From Artemisia argyi (lineage: Eukaryota > Streptophyta > Magnoliopsida > Asterales > Asteraceae), in the NCBI GenBank assembly GCA_030686995.1, contig CM060703.1:119890861-119954860 (forward strand): a stretch of 64,000 bases of DNA, read 5' to 3'. Below are positions 23,601-35,272 of this stretch, piece after piece (the stretch's first letter is position 1; every line of letters begins with the position of its first letter). Below the pieces are notes generated by a model. The model was not told where the DNA came from. It worked only from the letters and a program-made list of their open reading frames with translations, and searched no databases. The position numbers and the translations under genes were made by a program.

Positions 23601-24804
23601 GAAAATACAACCCAAGTCCATACTTATGTCGAACAGCAAGTCAAAACCCCTCGAATCGCAAATCAACACCCACGTACACCACCTTTTTTTTCGAACAGGA
23701 AATCCAACAAGATCAGCACCAACAAGAATGAGCCACACACGCCCCTTTGCACCCTTTTTTTTATCGGACATAAATGAAGACAGGAAAGAAAAAGGGTGGC
23801 TGCACTTAGGGTTGTTTGTGTTTTACTTTATGGTACGTATGATTTGAGATAATGGAGGAGGTCAAAGATAGGAGCGTTTTATTCGAATTCTTAGGAGATG
23901 AGCGTGGCCTATTATGGTAAGTTATAAAGTCTTTTAATTGTGTTTAATAGACAATCAAATAAACCAGTTATAGATAAAAGTCTTGGCCGAGTATCATGGA
24001 CTTTTAATTCGGATGTTACATAACAATTAAACATGTGGTCAATGCTAGTTTATAGGAACCACATCTTGTACATATTTAATTAATTTAGTTCATGTGTAAG
24101 TTAATACTAGAAGGGTACCCGCGCAATGCGGCGGCGGGTACCCGGTGACTATGTTTGTGGCGAGCAAATGTTTTTCATTTTAAACATTTATTATTTAGTA
24201 TTGTATTAAATACTTTAAAACGTAGTAGATATATGTTTTTTAAAAGTATAATATTTAAATTATTAATAGTGTAGTGTGTGTTTAGAAGCTGAGATGAAAC
24301 TGTGTTAATTTGTGGGTTAGTTTGTAGGCTTTATATATATGAAATATGCATTAAAAGATAGTTATAGTATAGACGTTTTTTTTTTTTTTTTTTTTTTTTC
24401 TTTTTTTTCTTTTTTTTTTTTTTAGATCATATTGCATTTTTTTTTTAATTGGGTTGTTATATCACATTCATTAAATGGGCTATTGCAAGTTAATGAGGTT
24501 TATAAATATTAGTGGCTCTTACAATTAAAGAGATTCAAATTCATAATGTAACTTAACTCCTAATATTTATATGTAGTTAAGATTAGTTTGAAATCCTTCC
24601 AATTAAAGAAATGTTTTTGGTCTTATTTTTTTAAGACTTCCTTTTTAGGAATGGCCTAAATGCATTATAATGTAGTTAAGATAGTTTATAATTTTAATTA
24701 AAGTGTATAATCTAATGTGAAGGTTCTAATAAAAATATTACAAAGTTTAGGTAAAATTTTAAAATTATACGGAATTTTAGGTTTTCGAATTTGAGGGTTT
24801 TACA
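20635..24804 (-). repeat. Element C 5' LTR (4170 bp including a Helitron)
   Basis: It matches 13678-17269 closely, with about 30 scattered substitutions and two small indels by eye. The only large difference is 575 bp at 24107-24681, a Helitron. Removing that leaves 3595 bp, against 3592 bp in the partner LTR. Confidence 0.92.
24107..24681 (-). mobile_element. Non-autonomous Helitron, 575 bp, inside element C LTR
   Basis: The sister LTR gives the empty site, TTAATA/TAGTTTATA, at 17141-17155. On the minus strand the insert begins TCTTAACTACA and ends GGGTACCCTTCTAG, between a host A and T. TC start, CTAG end, A/T insertion without target duplication, and a GC-rich hairpin just before the CTAG (GGGTACCCGC and GCGGGTACCC arms, plus 24113-24143) are the full set of Helitron hallmarks. 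It encodes nothing and contains long T tracts (24380-24423), so it must rely on a Rep-helicase elsewhere. Confidence 0.92.
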
Positions 24805-24809
24805 AAAGG

Positions 24810-25049
24810 ACTTGGGTTGACTTTTCTTTCAAAATAAATGCATAAGGACTGTTTTTGACAAGTTTTGAAAGTTGAGGGACTGAAAATGCCAATTTTGCAA
24901 ACTTTATTCATTTTTCATCTGTTTTTACTCATTTTGCATCTAAAACATATAAAACACAATCCCTGGGATAATTTCAGTATTTTGATGCTTTTTTGAGTGT
25001 TTTTAAGTTCAGATTTGACCAGAAATGATGAGTGTTTGAGCACTCATCA
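24810..25049 (-). repeat. Element B 5' LTR, first 240 bp (U3 start)
   Basis: It continues the element B LTR after the AAAGG duplication left by element C. It matches the element A LTR U3 (AAGGACTT..GTTGACTTTT and following repeats) and ends in ACTCATCA at 25049, where the terminal hairpin TGATGAGTG/CACTCATCA is formed. Confidence 0.85.
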
Positions 25050-26349
25050 GTAGGTGTGTAATAAAACTAAGAGAAATAATTGTTAGTGCAATTTTAGCGC
25101 CAAATTTAAATTTTTTTACAACATTTAGGAGTGAAACTTTAGCCTTAGCAAGCGTCTCATGGATAGGAGTTGTATGACTAGCACAAAACCATATCATTCA
25201 GAAAAATTTTTCACCCAAATATGTGAGGTTTGCCTTTAGATTTGATAGAAAAAGCATTCATTATTAATGCTTATGAGTGTAGCGGTAGCATTTAGATTCT
25301 AGAACTTGCATTAGTGATGCATCCCGACACCGCTAGTGAGGCTACATTTGTGTAGTAGGATTTACTACATGATAAGAGGCATTAGGATCACCCTTGTGTT
25401 AAACCCGTATGCACTCATCTTTAGTGCATTATTGTTACATGTTTAAACCCTTAGTTATTTGTCCAATTGATTACATGGTTGCTAAGTCGAGTCATATCTT
25501 GTACATATTGTTTTGGGACGATTGGGACTCATGGGTAAAGTACTTGTGTTATGGAGTAATGGGGAAGAACATCATATATTACACCCATGTGTCCGTTAAT
25601 CTTAAAAGTACTCCAAGTGTTTTGATTATCTTGATTCGAGTCATTAGAGTAGTTTATTGTAAAGTATGTAAAAATTCAAGTGTAAGGGGAATATACATTC
25701 CCTATGATGTATTATTTTGGATGGTAGGGTAAGAGTGTATGAAAAAAAAAATTAAAAAAATAAAAAAAATCAAAAAATCAAGAAAAAGAAAAGAGAAAAA
25801 CATACGGACTACCATCCCGTTTCATTCTATGCTTATTTTATGTTTTTGTCATTTTTATTTATTAGCTTAAGTCGAGTCGAGTCTTGGCTTAGCAACGCCA
25901 TATTGTACATGTAATTAACCAAGATAATTAACTCGCCACCAGTAAATATTACCTTTATCCAACAAAACCATGTTTTCCATATCCCTACACTTAACGTTAT
26001 AACCCTTTAAAAGACCTATTTGATAGTTTATCCTAGGTGCTTACGCCAAGTAGTGGAGGTTTGATCCTTTCCCAAGCCTATGGTTATCTATTTGCTATGA
26101 CAGGTAGTGAGAGATGTTTTCTATTCCCATATTGTGATATGTACTTTATTACACCCGAGAGATGTGAGTATCTAAACACTATTTGTGAGGTGCTAGTGTA
26201 TGACCTCCGTGCTTGTTTTTTGTTTTTAGTGGAACGATTATTTGTTGTAATTACTTTTATATTAGTGTTAAATGACCCCTAACTTGTATTTTGATTAGAA
26301 TAAAAGCGCATTTGCTTGAGGACAAGCAAATCTCAAGTGTAAGGGTATT

Positions 26350-26807
26350 TGATGAGGCGAAAAGTGTACCACTTTTAAGGGGTCATTTAAGCCCAAATTC
26401 GAGATTATTTGATCATATATTGCCCTAAATCGTTCCTTTTGTCATTTTAGGTACTTTTGGAGAGAAATCTGGAAAAGGAAGCATTTTGGATGTTTTTGGA
26501 GCATAAAAGTGAAGAAAACGGCAAAGTCTCAAATTTCCTTGCTGGGAACAGTACCTGACGGCGTCAAGCCTTTGTACATGACGGCGTCAATAGTTACAAA
26601 ATAGGTGGAAGTGGAAAATACACGTGACGATCCAGAGTATTTTTAAGCTTAGGACCTGACGGCGTCACCAAGGCCATCAGGGTCCAACTACACATGATGG
26701 CCCAGAGCAATTCCAACATGACGACGTCACAAACAGATCTAGGCAGTACAATTTTATCAAGGCGGCGAGTTGTCGGCGTCACGATCTAACACATGACGCC
26801 GTGACGA

Positions 26808-26891
<84 letters not shown>

Positions 26892-27855
26892 TTCCAAATT
26901 TCATTCATTAGTGTGCAACTTCGAGGGAATAAACCCTAGTCCGAGTTTGATCAGTTTTTCAAGGGTTCCAACCCCTTGATTCTTCCATGTTCAATTGAAG
27001 ATAAGTATTCATTCAAATCCTTCAATATGTCTATGTGTTGTGTGATTATATCTTATGCTTTTCTTCTCTTTAACATGCTAAGCTAGATTTTCATTGTGTT
27101 TGCTTAGATGTAGTGAAACCTAGATGTTAATTATGGGTTGATTGTTTGTTTATAATTGTTACGGATGATTGTATTCGATGTTAGGCTTAAGAAAACTGGC
27201 AGACTTCCATTGGTAACTTGCTTGAACGTCTTCAGAAACATGATCGGAGGTGTACTACAATTTTTAGTTGTATTTAATGCGTAGGAGAATTCTAATGATC
27301 CCATGTTAGGAGCTTCTAACGGCTTGACATAGGAGTGAAGTAGGATCCTATAGAGTTAGGGAATATTATACACGGCCCTACGACTAGTATTAAGGAATAT
27401 GACCTGTCATCCATGCCATTGTAACAAGCTAATCAACCTGTAAGAGATATCTAGGGAGTAATGAAATCTAAGTAAACACAACTCTCCTCATTATTGTTTC
27501 CACCACATTAGATTAATTGTTTCATTTTCATTTTTGTTATTTTATTTTGATTGCATCTTTAGTTTATTGGGTTAGTTAGCTAGCAACTAATTCTGCCCAC
27601 TCCTTCAAAAACTGAGATTTTAATTGCTTTCTATAAAATATTAAAATACAAAAAGAGTCATCCCTCACCTCTAGACCTAGTTTAGGAGGCTTTCTAATCC
27701 TAGCGACACTATTCCTGAGTTGAACGATCAATCCCGTGATACTTATCACTATACTATACTATATCGATCAGGTACACTGCCTGGTGAGGGATGTAAGCTT
27801 CTCGAGATCTCTTGAGAGGTAAAACCTGTTGCGAGGGTGCAATTCCCACGTATCA
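26350..27855 (+). repeat. Element D 3' LTR (1506 bp)
   Basis: It begins TGATGAGGCG and ends ACGTATCA. The inverted solo LTR at 33929-42758 is a second member of the family and confirms both ends. It contains a cluster of TGACGNCGTCA-type palindromes (26556-26807) followed by a (TA)n run (26812-26888) that sits where the solo copy has a simple TATATATA promoter box. Confidence 0.88.
26556..26888 (+). promoter_or_regulatory. Palindrome cluster and expanded TATA run in LTR D
   Basis: Near-palindromes TGACGGCGTCA and variants (TGACGACGTCA, CGGCGTCACG, TGACGCCGTGACG) occur about seven times before a 77-bp AT dinucleotide run. TGACGTCA-like cores resemble bZIP sites. This is a sequence observation, and regulation is inferred. 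Confidence 0.5.
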
Positions 27856-28873
27856 TAAGGCTTGCACTAAAGTGCTTACTACTTGCCAAAAAGGTTACTA
27901 TACTATTGTAAGCATCCAGGAAACTCTGAGTTAAAGTCTCAAGAGTTTGGTTCGAGTGTGGTGTTGCGGTTTATTTTGTCTTAGTAGTCGTTTGGTGGAG
28001 CGTGGTTGCTATAGTTCCACAATTCTTGTTCTTGTAATTCTTAAGCTAGGTATATCTTGTTTATTCACAATGAATTATTGTTACTTTGAGTTTAATGAAT
28101 GTTTTGTTTACTACTTGTGTTTTAATATATTTGATATGGAGTAATTTGGTATATACTTGTGTGAATGATGTAATTAGTTATGGAGTATTCTTTTCTTTAA
28201 AAAGGTGATGCATGAAAACTCTTCTTAATTTATGAGTTTGTTGGGATAATATGTAATCTTGCTTAATTTGTTGATAAAAACATCTTTGGGGAATATTGGC
28301 CGAAAGGGTTTTCTAAATGTTTTTATTCCAAAAGTTAGTGCACGAATTAGTATGGGATATGATGTGTGACGAGCATCATGTTTACTCTTTCAAATGGATT
28401 TGAGAAGATTTCATCACGAAATTAGGCCGAAAGGTTTCGTAGGAATTCGTAAGTAAAGAATTGTTGTTAAACAACATTGTGTTAATGGAATTATTATTCT
28501 AGTTGTCTTAGGCCGAAAGGAAGTAACTTGATGATTGAATTCTAGTAATGGTTTAACATGATAAACACCATTGATTGTTAGTCATTCATATAAAAGTTGT
28601 GCATCATAACAAGTTTACACCAAGCTTAATATGAATACTCCAAATGATTTATTGTGGCATTTCACACAAGTATATGTTTTAGTTAATATTGTTTCTTGAA
28701 TACTTGAATTTTCGATAATTAGGATTGACAACCCTTTTTAATTCAAACTAGTTTATAATACTTTAATCACCAAAATCCCTTGGGACGATCTCGACTTACC
28801 CACCTTTACTAAAACGGACGAGTATACTTGCTCTTATGTGTTAAATAGTTAATCGGATAAGCGTGTTTATAAA
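27856..28873 (+). repeat. Element E 5' LTR, 3' two-thirds
   Basis: It matches 45658-46676 (AAGGCTTGCACTAAAG onward) at high identity with scattered substitutions. The shared similarity stops at GTTTATAAA, after which a segment with GGACGAGTATACTT is repeated locally. TAAGG at 27856-27860 is one copy of the target duplication of element D. Confidence 0.85.
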
Positions 28874-29681
28874 CGGACGAGTATACTTACCCACCTTTAC
28901 TAAAACAGACGAGTATACTTGCTCGTTCGAGTTGGTAAAAGTTAAAAAAAATAATAATAAAAAAATAGAGTTTTTTTTTCAGCCAACCGATCGGATGGAT
29001 TTCCATCCGACCGGTTGGATGGCTCGGAAATTTTTAAGGTTTTAGTTTTTTTTACTTTTTTATTTCATGTTTATTATATTAATCAATAATTAGTTAATAT
29101 TAATTAAATTGGTTAATGATTAGTTTTAATTTTTTTGAGTTAATTTTAATTAATTAGAAGTTTTAATTAAGTTAATGATTAGTATTAATTGTTTTAAATA
29201 GTGGTTAATTAATTTAATTAAGCAGTTAATTTAACTTATGTCATTTAAAGTTAAGTTAATATTTTTAATGTTATTAATATTAATGTTTTGTGTTTTAATT
29301 AATTAGTTAATTAATTATTGTTAACTAGAGTTTTAATAAATAATTAAGTCATTAGAATAAAAGTTATTTTCAATTAAATTTTAATATAATTTTTTTTTAC
29401 AGGTTCGATCTAACCGATCGGTTACAACCCGTAACCGATCCGGTTAGACTTGTGCAGGATCCAACCGAACGGTTAGATTGATTACCGATCGGTTGAATGC
29501 CTTGGAAAATTTTTTAGTAATTTTTATTTTGAGTTGTTTTTGTATTTTTATAGCTTTGGTTTGTTAACTTATTAGGTATTGTTTAATTTTAAGTTTATTT
29601 TTGATTACGACTAACCCCAACGCTAATGATTTGGTTGTTTTGTTGATGGTTATTTTAAAGTTAGTAATTTGCTTTAGTAAA
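28874..29681 (+). other. Element E leader, non-coding, with palindromic modules
   Basis: AT-rich sequence without coding potential. It contains two of the AACCGATCGGTT-type palindrome modules (28983-29025 and 29400-29503) that recur in the intron-like region and in the LTR of the same element. No recognisable primer-binding site. Confidence 0.6.
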
Positions 29682-31425
29682 ATGAAGAGTTTAAGTCAAA
29701 TTTCAGAATACTTAAGGAACTTGGAGGATATGTTCAAGGATTCGGGCGATTCTTTGGAGAGCTTGGAAAGCATGTTGGAGAAAGCGAAAACAGATTTGGA
29801 AAATGGAGAAATAGTTGGGGAGAACGATGTTTGTTTGCCTAAGGAACCTAAGAAAAGGGTGGTTGTTTTCACACGAGCTCTTCCTAAGGAGTTTGATTCC
29901 CCACACATGAGGTTTGCTACACCTTGTGCGGTAGAGGGGATCAAGGCTTGGGATGCACAACTTAATATGGAGTATGGGGACAACTATATAACGGAGGATG
30001 TCTTAGAGAAGCTTGGTTTTGTTTGTCTTGAGTATGAGGATTATGGTAGAAAGAAGGTTAAGGATGTGAAAGTGAACATTCATGGACACATTTTCAAGGT
30101 TGACTTTGTTGTTCTTGATTATTGCAATTCTGGAGAACCGGAGGTTGTTTTTTGTAAGGAATTGCTTGTGACTACCAAGTGCATGGTGGACTGGAGTTAT
30201 GTGAAGGTATGGAAGAGAAAAAGGAAGGAAAGGAAGAGGTTTGTAAGATGGGAAAAGAAAATAGGAAGAAAGCACCACTAAACAAACTTACCCAACCCTC
30301 CAACCCATAAGTAACTAATTCCACATCATCATCATCATCACTACCCAGTACACCACCAAATTCACCCAAAGTTACCCAACCGTTGACAAATGAACAAAAA
30401 GAGGCGATATTGGAGAATTTAGAAGATAAGATCCATGAACTCATGGAAAAGAAACCGATAATTGAGGTTTTGAATAATTACATGACCTATAGGAAGAAGT
30501 TGGATTCGGTCATGATGGCAAGGTCAAGGTTGGAAGATACAACTTTTGATGAAGTTGAGAGAGAGAGGATAGTAGAAAATGGGCTTCCTAAGAAGATGAG
30601 TGACCCGGGAAACTTTGGCGTACCAATAAAAGTGAACGGGACTACTCCAATGTATGCGTTGGACGACACGGGGTCAAGTGTTAGTGTGATTCCTTATCCA
30701 TTGTACCAAAGGTTAGGACTTTGTAACCCACAACCTAACCAATCAAACCTTACAATGGCGTATAATTCGAAAGCTAAGGATATGGGAGAAGTTAAGAATA
30801 TACGTGTTCAAATTGGCTACCAAGCATTTTTGTGTGATTTTCTTGTGCTAAACATTCCGGTTGATAAGGAGTTACCAATTTTGTTGGGGAGACATTTCTT
30901 AAGAACATGTGGGGAAATAATAGATATGGGGCATGGAACCATGACCATTAATGATGTAATTCTTAAGCATACTTATTACCTTAAGCCTAGGAGAGGAAAG
31001 AGAGATAGTATGGATGAGGAAGAAGAGGATTACTTTGGTTGTTTTGAAGTTGGAAGAGACGAAGAGGGAAGACCTAAATATGGGCCATTAACACCTAGTT
31101 TATTTGACATAGAGGATGAAATGAAAAGAGCTCTTGCTATGGAGGCTTTCTTTAACCTGTTTAAAAATATTATTGTGTTTAATAAACTTACAGATTTTCT
31201 TGGATCGTTACAGGTTCAACTTAAAAATTTGGAGTGGGGGCCCGATGGACCTAGCAACTACAAGAAGGAAGAATGAGATGGAGAATGGCATGTCAAATTT
31301 GATATTGTATGCCCAAGTGGGAGAAACTTTGCAAGAAGGTTCAAAACACACAAGGCAAACCGGAAGATATCTAGAAAGTACCAAAGTGAAGACATTCTTA
31401 GGAATGAATATTTTGAAGGCTAAAT
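29682..31425 (+). pseudogene. Element E protease-like polyprotein, frameshifted
   Basis: The frame from ATG 29682 starts MKSLSQISEY, continues with an acidic helical segment, then VNIHGHIFKVDFVVLDY, which looks like a degenerate retropepsin C-terminal half. A frameshift near 30205, in a Lys/Glu-rich stretch, moves reading to the frame of 30383-31276; a TAA lies near 30308. That part has a Ser/Pro linker, a conserved ERIVENGLPKKMSDPGNF segment, and a retropepsin-like domain with ALDDTGSS (DTG at 30665-30673), SVIPYPLYQRLGL and LPILLGRHFLRTCG. An acidic tail ends in DFLGSLQVQLKNLEWG. A TGA at 31274-31276 interrupts, but the frame then reads WHVKFDIVCPSGRNFARRF to a TAA at 31423-31425. Gag is not identifiable. 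The protein style recalls Asteraceae retroelement proteins; a pepsin-type fold is inferred from the DTG and LLGR motifs. Confidence 0.7.
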
Positions 31426-31945
31426 GAGCAAGAGGAGCAAGCTTCAAGAATAAAACATTTCTTGTGCTAGTTATTTGATTTTATTTTTACTTTTATGCAT
31501 TTTCATTTTTAATTTTTATGGTTAAGACTATCTATCGATCTATTTAGGTTTTATGTTTTGTGTTATGTTTATGTCTTAATAAGAGTATGAGTTTTAAGTT
31601 TTAGTTGAGTTATTTAGTAGTGAGTTTTGTTAAGAGTTAGAAGTTATAGACAAATTTTGGTAGTGTGGTGGAAAATTTACATACAAAAATGGTTTTAGTT
31701 AAAAGTAAACACATTAGTTGCTTTTATCAAGTAAACTAAGTGTTGAGGTTTTGAAAAATCAAGTTTTGCAAAAATTCAATCCAAAACGGATGGATTAAAA
31801 GCTGAACGGATGGAATTGAATATATAAACTCCTCTTTTCAAAAATCACAAGAAAACCACCTATACACACTAAACCACCAAATTAGGTCTAGAAATTCGAC
31901 CACAGTAAGTTGAGTAAGAGCTACAGGAGTGTTAGGATATCATCC
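31426..31945 (+). other. Element E spacer between the two coding regions
   Basis: About 520 bp of AT-rich sequence with no open frame of note. It ends in the presumed 5' untranslated region of the ORF1-like gene. Confidence 0.5.
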
Positions 31946-31960
31946 ATGGCTCCAAAACAA

Positions 31961-32672
31961 GTAAGTAACATCATCAAATTACTTTAATTAAGTTTTAATT
32001 TGGATTATTTGAATTAGGTCAAGATTTGGGTATTTTTGATAAAGTGCGAATTAAGATGTAATCTTTTGAGGATAATTGGGTGATTGATAGTGGAAGTCAT
32101 TGCAGAAAGAATTTGATTGATTGATTAAGTCTTGAGAAAGAATTAATTAACTGAAAATTCGAATTGAATTGGGTTTTTATTTTAGAACATGTTTGCTTGC
32201 AATTGCTGATTTCCAGATGTTCTATACTTGTTAATTAGTGATGTTAGGATAGTGCATTGTTGATTAGAACACTAATTGGAATGATTGATTAGATAGTGTT
32301 CTTGCATGTTCTTGCATTTGATTAAGGGAGTGTTTGGAGATGATATAGATTGTTATTAGGTTGATTTGGATGATTAGAAACCACCATGGATGATCAAAAA
32401 ATAGGTTAGGATGAAATAGGAATGGATTGGAAGTGAAAAGAGGCATAAAAATTAGGTTTTGGAATTTTGGACAAAAATCCAACCGATCGGTTGCGCGGGG
32501 CAAATGATCGGTTAGATAAGACCTGAGCATCCAACCGATCGGTTGGATGGGATACCGAACGGTTGGATGGCTCGTTATTTTTTTTAGATTTTTGCGTTTT
32601 GACTTTTTAACTTCTAATTTGTGTAGCATTGGCTCTTATACTCTTATACTAACATTAATTTGTAATTTTTAG
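31961..32672 (+). other. Predicted intron in element E ORF1-like gene
   Basis: 712 bp from GTAAGT to TTTTTAG, AT-rich, with frames joined in phase. It contains one palindrome module with two exact AACCGATCGGTT copies (32481-32492 and 32533-32544). Confidence 0.5.
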
Positions 32673-34482
32673 AGTCAAGGTGCAGGTAGTTCAAGTTCTA
32701 GAGGAGTGAAGGTTAACCCGATTGTTACAAAATATGTTTTAAGGAATTCAAAGAGTAGGGTTTCGTACAATCTTCAAGCGGGAAGGAACAACAATCTTAA
32801 GTTCAAAGATTTGAAGAACGAGGAGAAGCATGCCTTTCGTGAACGGCTTTCTAAGCTTCAAGGTAGGAAAAGTACTCCACCACGTCTCATTGATTGGAGT
32901 TTGTTTGCTGAGTATGAATGTAAGGATCAATTGAGGGAGCTGATGAGAATGAGTTATGTGTATCCGGCTGATGGGGTTACATTTGTGGATCTTTCTTGGG
33001 AAAGAGCTTTCAGCATATATGAAGATGTTTATCATGAGTGGTGTCTATAATTTTTTTCTACGTTCTATTTTGAAAGGAATGTTTATGATCTTATGAGGGA
33101 AGTTTGCATTTGGCTTAGACTATGTGGAGTTGAGCATGCTTATACTTTGCCACAGTTTGTGGTTCATTTGGGTTTGTACGAGCATGATGAGATTAATCAT
33201 AGGTTGTTTGAGACACACTTCTTGAGGTTAACAAGGTTTCATCATAGGTATGATGGTGTTTCAGAGAATTGGAATCGTGTTGGTGATCCGGGATATCTTA
33301 GGAGGAATGCATCTAGGATTAGGAATCTGTTGATGAAGATTTTGCAAAGGTTAATTACTTGGGGAGTTTTGCATAGGACGGGTAGTTGTGATAAGTGTAA
33401 CAATCCGGACTTATGGGTAATGAAATTGCTTAAGGAAGACAAGAATGGCAATGCGGCTTGGATTATAGCCGAGTATCTCTCTAGAAAAGCACCAGTGATC
33501 AAGGGTAAGAGTGAAATTTGTGGAGGTCATTATTTGACCGCTTTGGCAAGAAATTTGGGTTATTTTGAAGATGAAGAGTTGGCAAAATGTTTAGAAAGGA
33601 AGGAAAGTGAGACTTGGGATTACAAAGGTTTTGGGAAAGCATTGAATAGGAGGAATAGGTCGTTATGAGAATGGACTGAGGCCGAAATTGTGATGCCACA
33701 ACAACAACCACAACAACCACCGCCACAAATGGTAGGTGTTTATGGATATGCTCCGGGTAGTTTTGATTCGGGGTGGGGAGATTGGCATAGTGAGTTGAAT
33801 GATATCAAGCGAAGGGATGTTTGGAGAGACTCGATGATAATGAGACGAAACTGTAACTACGATTATTCTATGCCGATGATCCAACACATCGCCCGTGAAA
33901 ATAGCTATGAGGTACCACTTTATGAACCTGATGCGTGGGAATTGCACCAGACTTTACCTCTCGAGGGATCTTGAGAAGCTTACAACCCCCACCAGGCAGT
34001 GTACCTGATTGTTGTAGTATAGTATAGTGACAAGTACCGGGGGATTGATCGTTCAACTTAGGAATAGTGTCGCTAGGATTAGAAAACCTAAAGACTAGGT
34101 CTAGAGATGAGGGATGATTCTTTTTGCATTTTTATGTTTTATAAAAGCAAGTAAAATCTCGGGTTTTAGAGGAGTGGGCGGAATTAGTTGCTAGTCAACT
34201 AACCCAATTACTAAGATGCAATCAAAATAAAATAACAAAAATGAAAATAAACTAAATTAAGATAGTGATGTGAGCAATATATGGGAGAATTGTGTTTACT
34301 TAGATTTCACTACTCCCTAGATATCTTTTACAGGTTAATTACTTGTTACAGTTGCGTGGATGACGGATTGTATTCCTTAATGCAATTCATGGGGTGGCGT
34401 ACTTACTTCCCCAATCCTATAAGCTCCTACTTCACTCCTATGTCGAGCCGGCTAAGAAGCTCTTAACATGGGATCACTAGAA

Positions 34483-34579
34483 TGTTAAATGTTATGTATA
34501 AACATTAATAAGTAAATGTCTAGTATCGAACCCGAGACCTCGGAATTGCACACATTACAAACAAGAATAATGTAAAACA

Positions 34580-34650
<71 letters not shown>

Positions 34651-35272
34651 TGTATTGAATATATGTATTTATAAACACTTAATGGACTAAATGGTCGTTA
34701 GTTATTAACCGTATGGACTAACTATCATTAGTAACGAAAGATAAGGACTAGAGTGTAACTTGGGAGTCAAGAAGGTTCTGGAACACCCTTGTGGGTGCTA
34801 TGGCCGGTCGAAGCCCAACCATAAGGGTCGACCCATGCTTTCTTGGTCACCAAGATATCCTCTAGTATATATACAAGGCCAAGGATTAGGGTTTCACATC
34901 TTTTGTGCACACACACTAACCCTAAATCTTTTCTCCTTGTCTCTTTCTTTTGTGGCCGATAGACTCAACCCCAACTTAGGGTTTGGATCGATTTTTCCAT
35001 AGCTAAAAACTAAGTGTTTTGTTTACTTGCATCAAACCTTTATCCGTTGGTAGTTTGTGTGTACAAGAACGAGGTAATTACTTACTTTACTAATTATCCA
35101 GAGATCGATAAACATAACGGTAAGGGGTTTATCATTGATCTATTTGTACAAGAATCAAGGTTAATTTGAAGTGCATCGGGTACGTTTACTATTTATGTTT
35201 TAGTTAATATTTATGTGTTATACTTGATGCTAGCTTCCGCAATACGTGCTTATTAATTGTTAAACTCTAGCA
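34483..35272 (+). repeat. Element F 5' LTR (790 bp)
   Basis: It pairs with 41081-41888. It contains a TA dinucleotide run (34585-34646) and a GTATATATAC promoter-like box near 34864-34873. The length difference between the LTRs is mainly the AT run. Confidence 0.92.

Larger units (their letters stand above)
13678..24804 (-). mobile_element. Element C: chromovirus-type Ty3/gypsy retrotransposon with decayed pol
   Basis: It has two LTRs (13678-17269 and 20635-24804), a primer site at 20611-20630 complementary to tRNA-Met, and a minus-strand purine tract at 17271-17290. It is flanked by a perfect 5-bp target duplication AAAGG (13673-13677 and 24805-24809). By eye the LTRs differ at about 30 positions in 3.59 kb (roughly 99%), apart from a 575-bp Helitron in the 5' LTR. 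The interior (3.36 kb) has no frame longer than about 80 codons, yet heavily mutated RT and integrase remnants are readable. It is inserted in the U3 of the element B LTR. Confidence 0.92.
7539..25049 (-). mobile_element. Element B: Athila-lineage Ty3/gypsy retrotransposon, 5' part, interrupted by A and C
   Basis: Minus-strand order is: 5' LTR starting TGATGAGT at 25049, interrupted by element C, ending at 10224; primer site 10201-10219; leader; gag; then protease until element A cuts it at 7538. The remaining pol, the ORF1 and the 3' LTR must lie beyond the left window edge. The LTR without C is about 3.69 kb. Coding is broken by several stops, a deletion and a frameshift, so this is an older copy than A or C. 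Confidence 0.85.
25050..27855 (+). mobile_element. Element D: Ty3/gypsy (Athila/Tat-like) element, 3' part
   Basis: Plus-strand order is about 1.3 kb of non-coding 3' interior (25050-26349), a polypurine region (GAGGACAAGCAAATCTCAAG then TGTAAGGGTATT, up to 26349) and a 3' LTR (26350-27855). No protein was recognised in the interior; frames at 25409-25732 and 26037-26282 are without similarity that I know. The 5' part must lie beyond the left window edge, because element B is inserted at 25050. After the LTR comes TAAGG, which is also the junction context in element E's intact LTR (near 45657), so D was inserted in the E 5' LTR. Confidence 0.75.

Noticed and set aside
34760..35002. 80-codon frame at 34760 with relatives at 41376 and 41405
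   Set aside because: It lies in the two LTRs of element F, overlapping promoter and leader sequence, and differs by frame-altering changes.
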